The translations under genes and the position numbers were made by a program. Shown here one piece after another: positions 36,771-50,560 of a stretch of 64,000 nt of DNA (positions are counted from its first letter, which is position 1; the number at the start of each line of letters is the position of its first letter). The notes below the pieces were generated by a model. It saw nothing but the letters and a program-made list of their open reading frames with translations. It was not told the DNA's origin and ran no database searches. The stretch is from the NCBI GenBank assembly GCA_965153455.1, contig OZ234493.1, forward strand, positions 36,508,213-36,572,212, in the 5' to 3' direction. The DNA is from Sphagnum compactum. Its lineage: Eukaryota > Bryophyta > Sphagnopsida > Sphagnales.

Positions 36771-39700
36771 ATGGCGGCGCAATCCCGGCAGAGGAGCGGC
36801 GATGGCGGTCCTCCGGCAACATCTGCATGGACTGTGCCTCTGTACACAACAGCAGCACAACAGGCTTCTTCTCTTCTAAGTTCGGCTATTAGAGACCGTG
36901 AGCAACAACAGCTTCTTCACAGACCCGGTTCTTCTTCTCAAACCTCCAATCCTGTCATGCTTGGCACAGATCAGATGGCCAGCAGCAGCAGCAGTGGAGA
37001 TGATTCCGATAGCGGCTGTGACGAGGGAGATCGGCAAGGCCTGCTGCGCATCGATGCGCTTGAGTCTTCCATCTTGGCTAATTATCCTGTAGCTGACTGC
37101 ACTGATGACACAGGTACCGGGGGGGGGGTGCAGAGGAAATTCTCTCTCACATCTACAGAAATTTCTTTGTTTTGTTTCTGTTTAGTTCTCCCAGTTTCGT
37201 CCCTGTCTTGCTTGTTGTGCGTATTCCTGTGCAGTGTGAGCTTTCTTGTTGCATCGACATACTTTGATTCGTGATTGATTGCGGGTTTGATGAGTATATT
37301 TTTGTCATGTGCAACGGAAGGAGCGTCCTAGTAGGGTCTAATGCATGATCATCATGCATCAGTGTGGAGATGCATTATTTCTGGGAATGCTGCTTTCATC
37401 CAGGCATGTGTCAGTTAATGTAATTTGCATTAGAGGTCAAGATTCTCTCTGTGACAAACCAAGCTTTTGCAACTAGCAAAAGTATTGAAAACCTGTTGGC
37501 AGAGCTTGAAATGGAGTAAGATTGGGGGTTTATTGACTGTTGGTTGTGATCAGCGCTCAAAACAACAGAGACTTAAGAACCTGATGTCGGCAGCATTTGT
37601 GAAAATTCTGGTCTTGTTGCTCATGTCCTGGTGGTGTCTGTGAGTTTCAAATCTTCAAATGCTGAGGTAATCTTAACCCACAGATAGATAGCAGAATGGA
37701 AGAAACACAACAGTCTTAAGCATGCTGAAGGTGATGGTCTGACACTCTAAGTGACACTCTCAATGTCATGACTGCACTGATTCTTGCAGTGTTGGTTTTG
37801 ATTTGGCTGGATCTGACACAAGTGCCACCTTCAAAGTGTTTTTGTGGAGTTTCCTGTGCAATGTCATGGATATCTTTCATACACTTTGTGACTTTGTGGA
37901 TTTGTTGAGGTATCTGAAAGTCAACCTGCCATAGTTTTACACAGTTGGTTGAGTGTCCCAAGCTTATTTCATGATTCACTCGAATGGTATTGATTATTTG
38001 GATCTGCCATCAAGACACTGCAGTGAGCCACCAAAGGGGTTGATACAGGTTGTGTTCTCAAAATTATTGACATTCCAAATGCTGTGGCTTTTCAGCCTAA
38101 CAGTTCTAATTAGTCAGTTCTCTGTTTGATTCAGGCCTGGCAAAGATTCGAGCAATGTTGCTAGCCAAGCACAGTGGCGCAACAGCATGCTTGATATGCT
38201 TAGAAAAAGTGAGGGTGACAGATCCAATTTGGGATTGCAAGACAGGGTGCCATGCAGTTTTTCATCTGTTATGCATACAGTCATGGGCACAGCAAGCCTT
38301 AGGTACAGCTGCTGTCCATTCCCTAGGCCAGCTTTCTGGTCAGCATTTCCCTATGGCAGCAGCTGAGGCGGAAGAGAAGGCACGATGGCACTGCCCCAAA
38401 TGTCGGTCAGAGTACTCCAAATCTGAGCTCCCTCGGGAGTATCGATGTTTCTGTGGGAAGCAGGTGGACCCAGTGAATGACCCATGGTTAGCCCCACACA
38501 CTTGTGGAGACAAGTGTGAGCGGCCACTACCTGGTGATTGTGGTCACAACTGTGTACTATTGTGCCACCCTGGACCCTGCCCCACCTGTCCTCAGCTTCT
38601 CATGTTCAGGTATGGATTTGATTACATGCTTGTTACTAATCTTTGTGGATCTGAACAACTTGCTACCAATTCTCAATCTATTACAGGGCTGTGAAAAGCT
38701 AGTATTTGAACTCTTTCTTCCCTCTGCTCAACCTGCCACAGAATTTTGAAGTTTATATTGAGCATTTAAGCCCTCACTGTAAATGCTCTCATAGAAAATT
38801 GCTTCAGCCTTGTCTCTTGAAGGTACTGGAGGTTTGGTTCTCTTCAGTTCACATGGTTCAGTTCTTTGCAGCTGCTTCTGCGGAGGTGCCTCAGAGATGC
38901 GTCGTTGTGGACACCGCAGCTTTTCATGTGGAAAGCTGTGTCGGAAGCTTCTAGGCTGTGGGAAGCACAACTGTGAAAAATCATGCCATCAAGGGGCATG
39001 CCCTCCTTGTGCTAAAACAGCAGTTCATCCATGCAAGTGTGGTCGTACTACTGCACTCCGTGCATGTGCAGAATTGGACTTTAGATGTGAACAGAGCTGT
39101 GGTCGCCAACTATCCTGTCAGAAGCACTGCTGTGACAAGGGTTGTCATTCAGGGTCCTGTGGTGAATGCACTCTGGCTGGAAAGAGAAGCTGCCCATGTG
39201 GGAAAATTCAGCACACGGGCATCACTTGTGATTATGTAGTCCCTACATGTGGGTCAACTTGTGAGAAACCTCTCTCTTGTCAAAGGCATCGCTGCAATGA
39301 ACGCTGCCATTATGGACCTTGTAAGGATACCTGCCGTGTTGTTCTTACAAAATCTTGTCGATGTGGGAGCCTCAAAAAAGAGGTAAGCAGCTGCACTTGC
39401 CATCGGCATATGTAACTTTGAGGGTTTATGCAAATTTATGGTGGCAATTATGAGTTTTTGACTGATAAACATACAGGTGCCCTGCTATCAAGATCTGCTG
39501 TGTGAGAGGAAGTGTCAGCGAACAAGGGATTGCACTCGCCATGCTTGCAAGAGAAGATGTTGTGATGGCAATTGTCCTCCTTGCTCCGAGGTTTGTGTGA
39601 TTTTCATCATTTTCCTGCAAGTTAACAAATGCTGCTACTTCAATCCATGTTTAGGGTTTCTGTGCATTTCAGCACAGAGCTCATGAGCAGGGATGAGTAG

Positions 39701-42700
39701 GGTCCACTATCTCAAGAAAGGACCTAACCCCTAACCCTAGTACCTGCTTGGGTTCAGGTCACACTTTCTGGCAGTATGAGTGAGATGTTATATAGGTTAA
39801 ACATTGTACAAAAGCAGGGTGTAGAGTATAACATCTGGGAGGGTGTGCAGGTTTGTGGGAAGCGGCTTAAATGCAGGAACCACAAATGCCCTGCACCATG
39901 TCACAGGTATGATAAGAGGCGAGCCATTGCATTTTGTGAGCCTTTGTCTTTACTTAAATTTTTGGTCCTGGTTTGGTTTTTTCCTCACTTGAACAAGCCT
40001 GCTATTTGCAAGTGTGGAACTACATGGATGTATACTTGTAATTTCTTGACCACATCCAACAGAAGTAGGTTCCAACCCTAAAATATGAATAAATGTGTTT
40101 GGAACCAAATAACTGTCTAGTAGAGCTTTGAGAATCATTAACAATTTTCAACTATCACTACTAGAGTGCTGTAGCCTTGTGAATTCCCTTGTGCAAGGGA
40201 CCTAGGGGAAGGAAGTTTGGGTAGGGGAGGGTGTTGGGCTTTATACACTGTACAGCTCTGGTGCCTAGGTTGTCACGTTTAGAAGATTTTTATTGTTGGA
40301 CATAATACATTTGAAGCTTAGTGTTCTCTTGGGGCTTTAAGCATATACTTTCTCTTCTCCTTAATATGTTTGGATAACAGAAGAGAACTTGTTGCAATGG
40401 GAGTTGCTCTAAGCTCCATACATCCCTGTCAATCGATTATTCACAACTACTATACACAATGGGGAGTTGTTTGCAAACAGTCAACTGTAGTTGCCTGGAT
40501 CCTGAACAAAGAGTAACATTTCGTTGGCTGTCAGAGGATTTTGTGCACCATGTCCTCTCATGGTGCAAATCTCATGTGCTTGTGGAGAAACAGCTTTTCA
40601 GGTTTGCTCAAGCTTTTATCATGCTGTCCTTGTTATCTGTATCGGAAGAATTGAGTTTCACAGGTTTTGTCTACAAACTCTGGTCAATATGAAGGGAATA
40701 CTTTAGAAGATATTTGTAAGGCCATCATTTCGGGTGGTGGTCTCCTAAATTTTTCCCAAATGCTCAGTGCTCCGCAATGCTGACAGAATGTCTGCTGGTT
40801 TTTGTTGTCTCCTTCTGTGGAATGTGTTTTGGGTTTATAAGAGGTTTATCTGGGATTGGGCAGGTGCCATGTGGAACTGAGAGAGACCAGCGACCACCAC
40901 GGTGTGTGAAGCCGTGTCGCATCCCTGCTGGCTGCTTGCATGGTGCTAACTGCAAGGTTTGTTTCATTAGTAACAATTGAAGGGAGGTCAACTCTGTAAA
41001 AATGGAACATCCTGAACAGGCATTCAAGACCTTTGTATTAGACCTAGGTTGCTATAAACAATGTCAATCTTGAAAGTCACAGAAGAAATATTGTACATGT
41101 AAAGATTGTTGAAGGGTGAGAGGGTTAGGGAGAAGTATTAGTGCTTGTAATGAGTAATTCCAGTCTCAACATGTGGAATGACTGCAAATGATTATAGGGT
41201 AATAGCACATGCTAGTTTTTTTTGTTACCTCTTTTCTCAATTGTTGGCAGTCGTATTCCTGATTATTTTGATGTTGATCATTAGCTTTGCAACATCTCCA
41301 TTCTGGGACTTAAGTCTGTAACCATGTTCCAATTGTCCTTCAGTCCAGAGCTAATATTGGCACATCATCATCATGCCAATATCCTGGTTGATAGGGCTAC
41401 TTCGCAAGTAGCTCTCATATCCAAACCCCCCAGGTGCATGGTAGATGTTATGTATACAAGGCAACCCATCTAGACTGGGGCCACTGTACCAACTGGTCAT
41501 CCCAAGGATTAGAGATGGGAATTTTCAAGTCCTAGGGTCCAGATCTGGTTGCACTTGTTGGGGCTGTAAGAAGGAGTCCATCTGCATGCAGCATGGTTCT
41601 TGTTGTCCTTTTCCTTACAAGTTCCATCTCTGTGTGCTGGCCTCGTTCTTGTTGGGATACATTGATTTTGACTGAGCCCTGAAGTCTGGGACTCTTGATT
41701 TTGAAACTGTACAACTCCTATAAACCAAACAATAAGTTGGAATTGAGTCTCAAGGAAGTCCTTCAGTCAGGCATGCTTTCATAGATGAGGAGAGGAATGG
41801 GCTAATAAGTGAAGAACAAGATGCATCCATGGTGTCAAGTTCTTAAGTTATGTCTCAGTTGATATTTTTTTTGCTAATTAAGTTAGCTTTTGAGGCCAGC
41901 TATTTCTTGAGTCATACTACACATTTAAAAATTGTTTCATTGGTGCCACAGGTGCATCGATGCCACTATGGAGCCTGCCCAGCCTGTCAGCTTCCATGTG
42001 GTGCTATTTTGCCATGTGGCCATTCTTGCAAAGAAAGGTCTCTTCCCTTACTTGACTGTGACCATGCACTTGCACTTCTAGAATGTCTCCTTTCAAGTTT
42101 TTCAAGCAGAAGATGGACAACCCTTGCTTTGAATTGCTGAACTGAAGTTGGTACAATTTGAGCCAAGAAAATCAATTATGCAGCTGTTTTGATGAAACAT
42201 GAAGCCTGGAGACTGCAGTAATGTACCAAATTCTTAGGTGCATAATGACACCGGGAGTTCTTAGAGTGATTCTCTTGCTGGTTTCAAAGGCTTTGTTGAT
42301 CATGACATGAATAGGATTTGACAGAAGGGAAACCCTAAGCATGACATGAATAGGATTTTAGCATGACATGAATGTGATTTGGCAGAAGGGAAACCCTAAT
42401 TTTAAAGCCATGTAGAGGGAAAGGTGGAATTTGGGGTTGAAATAAACTTCCAATGCACCCAGACAAATAGATGAGAACTGCTACCAAATCCTAACAGCCA
42501 TTTTTAGAGGGTCTGAGATGACTTTAAGTGGAAAGGGTACAATGAAGTGAATATGCAAAAGCTTTGTCAAACATGACCAAGACAAGGCCCCCCAGCTTCA
42601 CTGGATACTTTGACCTGCTGTGATATGTGAATATAGTTTTCTTTGATTATTGGTGATATACAAACTACATGAGTTTCTTCATGCATGTAAATTCCTAAAA

Positions 42701-45700
42701 ACCAGCGTAGCTAATGGAGAGTGGTGAAGAATATTTCTTTATGAGTGACAGTGCCCTTGTGAAGGTAGTAAGATGTTGGGTATCAGAACACCTAGAAAAG
42801 TAAAGGGAATCTGTAAGGGCTTGGATGGGGCTATTGACCTGCATAGAATGCAGCTTACTTGGGTAGGGTCATATTTGCTACAACAAATCACAGTTTGTGC
42901 ATGTACATTATATTATTTGTGTAAGTAAAATGAAGTATGTGAATGCAAACTTCAAATTCTAAACCCTCAGTAGACATCATAAGCTCTAACTGGGGATTCT
43001 GGTGCATAGTAGTGCAAGGACGATGTTCTTCCAGATCAAGTAACCATAAGGCCTAACTGAACCTGGTTTTTTCTATGATGAATCTGATGTCATTTGATGT
43101 GGGTCACTACAGATGTCATGGGCCACAACCACGTCCAAATCCTGAGTACACCTTGAAGTCCAAAAAGAAGAAGGTTAGGCATGGCACAGATCCAACAAAC
43201 ACAGGTTCTCCATGTCCACCTTGCTCTGAATGGATAGTGCAGCAGTGCCTTGGCCATCACTCAGGCAGTGAACGCCCGGTAACTATCTTTATTGACCAAT
43301 TCTTTTAATTGTTTGTAGTTGTGTGATTGAGCACACGAATGTTCAGGATTGCATAAAAATCTGAAAGGCACCTATACAACTTTGCACATGATGAAACTTG
43401 CAGATTCCTGATGGTTAAATTTCATAATCCCTGGAATCACTGGTAGCCTCGCAGGGAAATATTGGGAAGAAGTGTTACTGAGGATATTATGTCAAATCTC
43501 ATGCATTCCCTGTGGTCTCAATCTCTGCATAGTGGAATTGATATTTTACAACTAGATGCACATGGTGTCTCTCAACTGCAAGCAGAAATTTGATGCAGTT
43601 GGATGCTACTGTAATGTGAAATCAGCCGGGGATTTCAATTGTGTGGGGCAAGGATGAGAGATGAAAGTGTCAGCAGTATATATATTCTTCCCTTTCTTTG
43701 TGCTTCTTTGTCATCCAATTCCACAATCAAGCTCAAAAACTTAATGATTGCTTTTACTTGTGCAGATGGTCTGCTCTCAGAAGTCACTGTTTCAGTGTGA
43801 AAAGTTGTGTGGAAATCCCTTGACATGTGGCAACCATCAGTGTCAAAGCATTTGCCACTTGGTGACAGTTCCCCGCTGCAAATCTGGAGAAGTGCAAAAA
43901 CCTCAGGTTATGTCAGCCATTGAGAACTGCAACACCAGATTTGGAACAGAGTATCTAACCCAGGAGCAACTAGCTCAAACCAATGGTGTGGCAGAAGTTG
44001 ACACTTGTGAGAGGTGCAATTTACCATGCCAGAAGGTGACTCTTCTTTTCAAAGTACTTGTGTTAGGAGACATTGATGATGGTTCCTTGTGGTTTCATGG
44101 TATTTTTCCGGGACCATACACAATGAACACCCCATGAAGTTTGGCATGCACACTGCCACTGCCCTTTCTGCTAAGTACTCCAAATAATTACATTGAAGAA
44201 CCAATCTGTGAAACCTGATGTAACAATTTGAAAGCTGAGGGTGTCAAGCAAGTGTTAGGCTCAACATGGCCCTCTTGCAAGTGGTTGTGGTTCAGATCCC
44301 TGCGGGTGCTTGCTTAAGGTTAATGATATTTTTCAAAGCAGTTATAGCAGGGTTAACATGGTGAAGTACTTATTAATGAGTTAAAAACTGGCATTGGGCC
44401 TGTGGGGATTGAAGTAGGCAATCAAAATTGCCCTGTTACCCCCAATTGAAGGTCTCTAACTTTGAAAGCAGACAGTAGTCTCGGTAGAAACACTGCATAA
44501 GTCCTCTAGAATTCTGTCATATCTGAGTGGGTTCCTATCACACAGATTTTTCCAAAGCTTTGTTGGTGGAATATTCCCTGCTGTTATGGTTGAGAGAATC
44601 CTCACATTTTGGATTGAGTTGTGACAGAAACGGCCAGATGGGTGTATTCATCTATGTTCACGTCCTTGTCACATTGGTGACTGCCCACCATGCAAAGCTC
44701 TAGTGAAGCGGCCCTGCTATTGCAGGGCTTTGGTTCATGCCTTTGAGTGCTCGATGTTCAATTCTGCAACCAAAGAAGCCCAGGCAAAATTACTTCCTTG
44801 TGGAGGCCCTTGCCACCAGTAGGTCAACTTAATCCATTCCAAGTCTTTGGTTTTTTTTCAGGTGGACACTGGACTGATGAGGAGAACATCACAATCTCTT
44901 CTCGTAACAATACATCTCATAGCACCTCACAGACCTCTGGTTTCAGATGGTTACCCTATGTACAGTAATGGCCTTCAATTGGGTTCCTGCAGTGTCAAGA
45001 GGTTGTTTGATGTGTTCTTGAGGAACAGAAAGGAAATGCAGCATTTGGCGTGACACACAGAGTGGGCCTGTGATTGCAGGAAACTTCCCAACTGTGCACA
45101 TTTGTGCCCAGACATTTGTCATCCTAATGCCTGTCCAACTGCCACCAATTGCCGCAAAAAGGTTTGGCAGGAAGCTTCTTTATTCACTCAGATTTTATAC
45201 ATGCTGCTAAATTATGCATTTTCCTATTTTGGGCTTGTTGCACAAGTAGGGTGAACACTCAACACTGTCATTTGCTTGGACATCTGTGGGTTTATGACAG
45301 GTTGTGGTACGATGTGCATGCCAGCGACTGAAGAAAGAGTGGCTGTGTTGTGAGGTTCAAGCTGCACAAAAAGGAGAGGCTGGCTCAAAAGATCTTCCTA
45401 AAGGGACTCTCCCACCCGGATGTGGCCTTCTGTTTTGTGATCAGGAGTGTATGCGATTGGCTGCTGAACAGAAGGCGAAGGAGGAGTCTGAGGCACTCAG
45501 GCAGCGCAAACTCAAAGAACCTGAGGTCATGAGTCCCACTGTGCATCTCTAATAATTTTTTCTACACATTCTGAATGAGACCCCTAGACATTTGAATTTA
45601 AGCATTATTGTGTGTCTCTAATGTGCTGTGAGCAATTGTATACAGGCATTTTGAAGCAACCCAAAAATGCAAAACTTTCTCAACTACAATCAGTAGAACT

Positions 45701-46236
45701 AGCAACTTGTGTATTAGAATCCATTTGTTAGGGAAATGGGATATTCTGGAGAATCCTGCATATGCACAATGATATGCAAGATATATATAAGCACAAATGT
45801 GGATTGTCTTTACATGGCTACATCCTTGTGGTATTGATTGATTGCACCAAAGATTGAGGTGGATGAGTGTTCATTCCCATGTCATTTTTTTTTGCAGCCC
45901 AAAGAAATTGTGGTGAGATCAAAGAGACAGAGAAGGTCTGCTCTGGCTGATGAGAAGCAAAACAGCTCATGGTTTCAGGTAGCATACTGTTCCATTCTCT
46001 GTGTTCTGTTTTATATATAAGGAGAGTCTCATTGGACTGGAGTTGGGTTACTCATGCTTTGTGAATCTTATTTGCAGGAATGGATGGTGACAGCAACACA
46101 ATGGTTTTGGAGGTTGTCATGGGTTGTCATTGGGATTCTTTTGATCATTTATGGGTACAAGGGGTTGCAGGGACTCTCAGATTGGATGAATGCACGGGAT
46201 GCAATAAGGCCTCGTAAGATGCCTGGACGTTTTTAG
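36771..46236 (+). CDS. NFXL2: NFX1-like zinc-finger protein, NFXL2 type, C-terminal membrane segment
   Basis: Fifteen coding exons: 36771-37113, 38135-38609, 38872-39382, 39477-39590, 39851-39906, 40535-40601, 40864-40956, 41952-42037, 43113-43278, 43766-44035, 44628-44818, 45080-45161, 45301-45525, 45898-45978 and 46078-46236. Every junction is GT-AG with matching phase, giving 972 residues (Arabidopsis NFXL2 is about 880). A Ser/Gln-rich N-terminus is followed by a C4HC3 RING/PHD-like finger (C132, C135, C148, C152, H157, C160, C200, C203), then a long series of NFX1 fingers (for example [19 protein letters not shown]). Next come a basic stretch (RSKRQRRS) and a hydrophobic segment ([13 protein letters not shown], about 930-948) near the end (KMPGRF). 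Known of the family: NFXL proteins modulate stress and hormone responses, and the RING finger suggests ubiquitin-ligase activity. The start is chosen at MAAQSRQ; an in-frame ATG at 36762 and another at 36609 would lengthen it. The exon 2/3 and exon 5/6 junctions are supported by phase and finger continuity. Confidence 0.93.
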
Positions 46237-47620
46237 AGAGATACTGAGGTAAGAATCTTGATTTAAATCAATTTGAGCTTCCCTGAACTTTGCCTGAGTT
46301 ATTTTCATCCCATTACTGTGGATACTACAGAGTTCACCAGTCACAAAACCCTTTTACAGGTCGACAACCTTTTGATTGGGTCAAAGAGAATAGTTGTATG
46401 TGACTGAAAACTCAACAAAACCTTAGTATTAGCATTGTTAGACCCTTGATTGGGACCGACTGGCCCATGTGAAAAATCGGTGTTTCTCTTTGCCTCCTTA
46501 GTGGATGAGATGTCTATCCACTGTGTTCTTTCTGAGCCAGATACAGTGTCTGTTCTCTCATTCAATAGAACTTTTAAATTATCAAGTACTTTTTGTTTCT
46601 CTTCTTTTAGTCTTTAGAAGGTTAACTGTAACACGTGTGGGTCACAGTGGTTCAAGTCGTATTGGAGTATAGCCATGGCAAAACATGTTAAGAACATGGA
46701 TAGGAAACAAAATTTTGCAAACTATGGACACTCCATGACCTTTTGGGAGTTTTTAGTGCAGACGTTCCAGGGACAGACCAATCGTCAATGGTGATGACAT
46801 CCCAAAGTTGATCCCATGATGATTTTATGTTTTCAAAAGGATTTTTTTTTTGTTGATTGATCTTGGAACAATCAAGAAAAGAAACTTTTGGAAAACAGAA
46901 AATTCATATGGGAACAACTTTGGAAACATTGTAAGGACCTGATTCGTATGTGGAAAAGTTATGAACCTTTGTAGAACAACTTTGGGAACTTTGGGGGGGA
47001 TGTCTTCCTTGACTGAAACTTCCCAAAACTTGAACAAGTTTTTTCGGGTTATAAGTGTTGCATTCCAATCTATTATAAGTTCTTAACTATGTTCAAGATA
47101 AAACAAAACTCTAAAACAACGTATACGAACATTTACAGTAACTCTGAGGATGGATTGCTTGCATGACGACACTAATATAGCCACGCAAGCTCTATCATAA
47201 TTTACTAGTGTGGCCTGTTAAGGTTACAATAGTTCACAGCCCATATTGTGAATATTGAATGAGTTTTGAAAGGGTAAATAAATGGCATACCATCTTTAGC
47301 CTAAGTCTGGAATCCAATTTTTAATCAAATTCTAGTGTGTTTGAGTTTGATTGAGTTTTCAGTGAAAAAAGTTATTCAATTTTCAATATCTCTTGCACCT
47401 TAGGTCTAAAAATCATACAGGAATCATCTGTAAGGAACCCTATTAATCATAGAGGGTTTTCCAACGGCACTGAGAGTGTGGCCCAATATTTAATAAAAAC
47501 ATTTAGGTTTGACTTTATTGAATTTCCAATGCCAAAATTGTTCAATATTCAAGAACTTCTACACCGATGGAGGTTTAAACATCGTGAAGCCCATTTCACC
47601 CCTACTAATTGAGGTGGCTT
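46237..47620. other. Downstream of NFXL gene, no gene seen
   Basis: The left part is expected to be 3' untranslated sequence. The rest is AT-rich with no recognisable coding or RNA gene. Confidence 0.5.
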
Positions 47621-47629
47621 TCAAGCCAA

Positions 47630-47925
47630 TACCAAGAGTGTGGTGGGGGCCCTCATCGAGGGGGTCTTTCATGCAGTACCAAGAGTGCGGTGGGGGTTCT
47701 GATCGAGGAGGTTGGCTTTGCATCAGTACCAAGAGTGCAGCAGGGTGCTCATTGAGGAGGTGGCTTTGTATCAGTACCAAGAGTGCAGCAGGGTGCTCAT
47801 GGAGGAGGGGGCTTTCCATTCCCTTGGTACCAAGAGTGCGGCGGCAGGGTGCTCATCGAGTAGGGGGCTTTCCATCAGTACCAAGAGTGCGGCGGGGGTG
47901 CTGTGGTTTGCTGTGGTTTGGGAGA
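47630..47925. repeat. 48-bp tandem repeat, about 6 copies
   Basis: The unit gtaccaagagtgc.gc.ggg followed by tgctcat.gaggaggtggcttt..atca recurs about six times, the middle copies nearly identical. Forty-eight is divisible by three, which is why frames on both strands remain open across it. The predicted peptides are simply the repeat and I do not call a gene. Confidence 0.9.
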
Positions 47926-48474
47926 TTTCAATTGTGACAAAACAAAACAAACAGACTAGCTTTGGTTTAAAGGATGGATAACATTGTGACAATATCAATT
48001 CAAATTTGCAGCACTAAGAAACAACACCTATTGCAGGTGGATGCATGTCCTTTTTGCAGTAGCCAATCAACAATGGAGGTCCATTTTTCGATTGCACATT
48101 GACAGGGAAGATTGATTTTCAGATCAGGAAAAAAACAATAGCAAAAAAAATGATGAAACAACCAAGAAAACAAAATCACAAACCAAAAAAAAAAAAAAAA
48201 ACAGAAAAGCTGCAAGATCCACTTGAGATGATGATCCATGAAGTCTCCACCTCCAAGAGCATGAAAGAGCAAAGAAAAGGGATTTGAAAATCATGTTTAG
48301 AAACCTGAATGATGGGTGTGACAACAACCAAAGCAAAAACGTACATTATTATTGTGGAAGAATATGAACCTGAATAATTCCTTAGGAGGTGGCAGCTAGA
48401 CTAAACAAGGGGTGTGGCACACGGGGCCCTTTGCCCCCATTTGCATTAAAAAGTATCTGAAAGCACATGAAGAA

Positions 48475-48725
48475 TTACGGAAACTCAAACCATGCAAAAA
48501 TACAATCTTCAAAAAATCCTCTAAAAGAAACCAAAATCCTTCAAGAGAGTATAACTCTGTAACTAATCTCAAGTTTCAACACAAGCCAAAAATATCATCT
48601 TTTAATAATATTCTCATATAAGAATAGAACTATTATTATTACCTTAGGGGCGAAAATCCCTTCAGCTGCTATACTCCAGAATGAATCTAAACACAATATC
48701 ATTGCCTAGCAAGGCAAGGCCAAAA
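48475..48725 (+). repeat. Dispersed repeat family, copy A (direct)
   Basis: It shares an ordered series of words with 50135-50450 (reverse orientation) and 55300-55660 (same orientation): ggaaactcaaa, aatcttcaaaaaatcct, aaccaaaatccttcaag, taatctcaag, tcatata, attattattacct, then gctactatact and gaatgaatctaaacacaata. No protein is encoded. With copy B it forms an inverted pair around about 1.4 kb. Confidence 0.85.
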
Positions 48726-50134
48726 GAGGACCATGATAGCTCTGCAGCAATCAGTGAGTGAGGAGCCTTAGTATTATACTCTTGGCAGAATTCCCAGACC
48801 AACAAAAACAAAATATCATGTGGGATCAAATCCAGTTACAAAGATTGACCATTGATCATCATCCCATTGCTGCAAGTGTGGTGCTCTGTCCTCAAAAATG
48901 GCTTTGAAGGCCAGGTGGGTTGTTTCTTTGGTCAAGTCTAATGTTCCAAGCCATGTCCAAGCTTCTGCACCGCTGCCGAATCCACAAAAGAAGAGAAGAA
49001 ATGTTAAATCATCAATTTGTTGTATAATAAGAAAAGAAAAAGATGACCCAATGAAAATAACTTTTAAAAAACTCTCTAATTACATATTCAAATGCAGATT
49101 CATATAAAATATATGGCATTGATTGTTGATCATTTATCAGAATGCCCAATATCTCTAATATCAGTATATATTTGAATCAGGTAACACACTCCCTAGTTAT
49201 GTATTCTTGGGTACTTATTCGGTTTTATATTAATTAGTTGGGGATGCCTCGCAAGTCCAACTTTTTTTTAATTTTAAATTTTTTTTAGAATTTAATTTAA
49301 TTTTTTTTTTTTTAGCAATGAGCCAACTTGATTGGCCTATTGCAAAGTTGGCCTATTGCAAAAAAAAAAAAAGTTGAAACTATGTAGGCTCCCCAAAATA
49401 GAAGATTCTATGGAAAGATAGAGTATCACCCCCTTTGGCCCATGTATATAGGTCAGAAGGGGAGGACTTTGGGCAAAACATATGGGATTAAAGCAAGGTG
49501 CTATTGGGAACACCTTTGGGGAACGCATCAGGAACCTAGGGAACATATTGGGAACCTGATGGGGACTTGAAGGGAACATGTTAGGACCAAAGGAAAAATG
49601 AAAAAAATCCTCCTCCCCCCCCCCCAACCCCCACCACCACCCAAAACTTAAAAGAAAAAAAAATCAAGGCACTTTGAGTGCATGCTGAGCCTTCCCATTG
49701 GCTGCATGAAATTTCTATTTCCAAAAACTGTTGGTCACCATTTTTGGCCTGGGCTAATACCCCCATTATAAACTGGGGGTACTTATTTATTCATACTAGA
49801 ATATATATTATATAATAATAATAATAATAATAATAATATAATATATTATTATTAGTAGGTTTGGGGCCTACTAGTGTCTAGACTTTACCACATCCAAAAT
49901 AATTTGCAAGTTATTTTTCATCCCCATCTACAAACATGAAAATCATAAACAATGTAAAAGCAAGGATCAATTAAAATGTCACCACCAAATGGGCCAATTA
50001 TTGTGATCATAAAATCAAAGTCAATCATTTTACTTTATTAGCACTTTAAGAAAAAAACCATTTTATCCTGAGTATATTAACAGCTCGAAGCTCAATTTCA
50101 CACTAATTTAAAGCATGAACTAAAAATTTTTGTT
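48726..50134. other. Spacer between inverted copies A and B
   Basis: No recognisable transposase. It contains a C-rich run near 49612-49640, a (TAA)n microsatellite at about 49805-49850 and AT-rich sequence. This is consistent with a non-autonomous element or with two independent insertions. Confidence 0.5.
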
Positions 50135-50450
50135 GGCCTCGCGTACTACCAAGGCCCTTAAGGATATTGTGTTTAGATTCATTATAGAGTATAGTAGCTT
50201 AAGGGATTTTTATAGGCCCCTAGGTAATAAATAAATAATAATAATAGGTCTACTTTTTTTTATATGAGGATTTTCAAAAGAATGATATTTTGGGCTTGTG
50301 TTGAAACTTGAGATTAGTTATAATAGAGTTATAACATCTTGAAGGATTTTGATTTCTTTTAGAGGAATTTTTTGAAGATTATAATATTTGCGTGGTGAAA
50401 TATTTGAGTTTCCATAATTCTTCTTCTTTTGCCTTAAGATACCTTTAAAT
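50135..50450 (-). repeat. Dispersed repeat family, copy B (inverted)
   Basis: The reverse complement of this stretch matches copy A over its length, from the ggaaactcaaa end near 50420 to the aaggcccttaaggatatt end near 50150. Together A and B look like the long inverted ends of one element spanning about 48.47-50.45 kb. Target-site duplication was not identifiable by eye. Confidence 0.82.
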
Positions 50451-50560
50451 GTAAATGGCAACAAGGCCACACCGTGACACAAATCCCTTGTTTATTTTAA
50501 AGTGTTCTGTAGTATGTAATTGATCCACCAGATGGTCACAGCAACTCACAACATAGAATA

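Noticed and set aside
44238-44320. tRNA-like stretch with ggttcagatcc (B-box-like) and agcaag/cttgct ends
   Set aside because: It lies in an NFXL intron, the A box and anticodon arm do not fit, and the B box departs from consensus; at most a decayed SINE.
47509-47937. Plus-strand 142-codon frame
   Set aside because: Explained by a tandem repeat of 48 bp; no domain and the same openness on the other strand.
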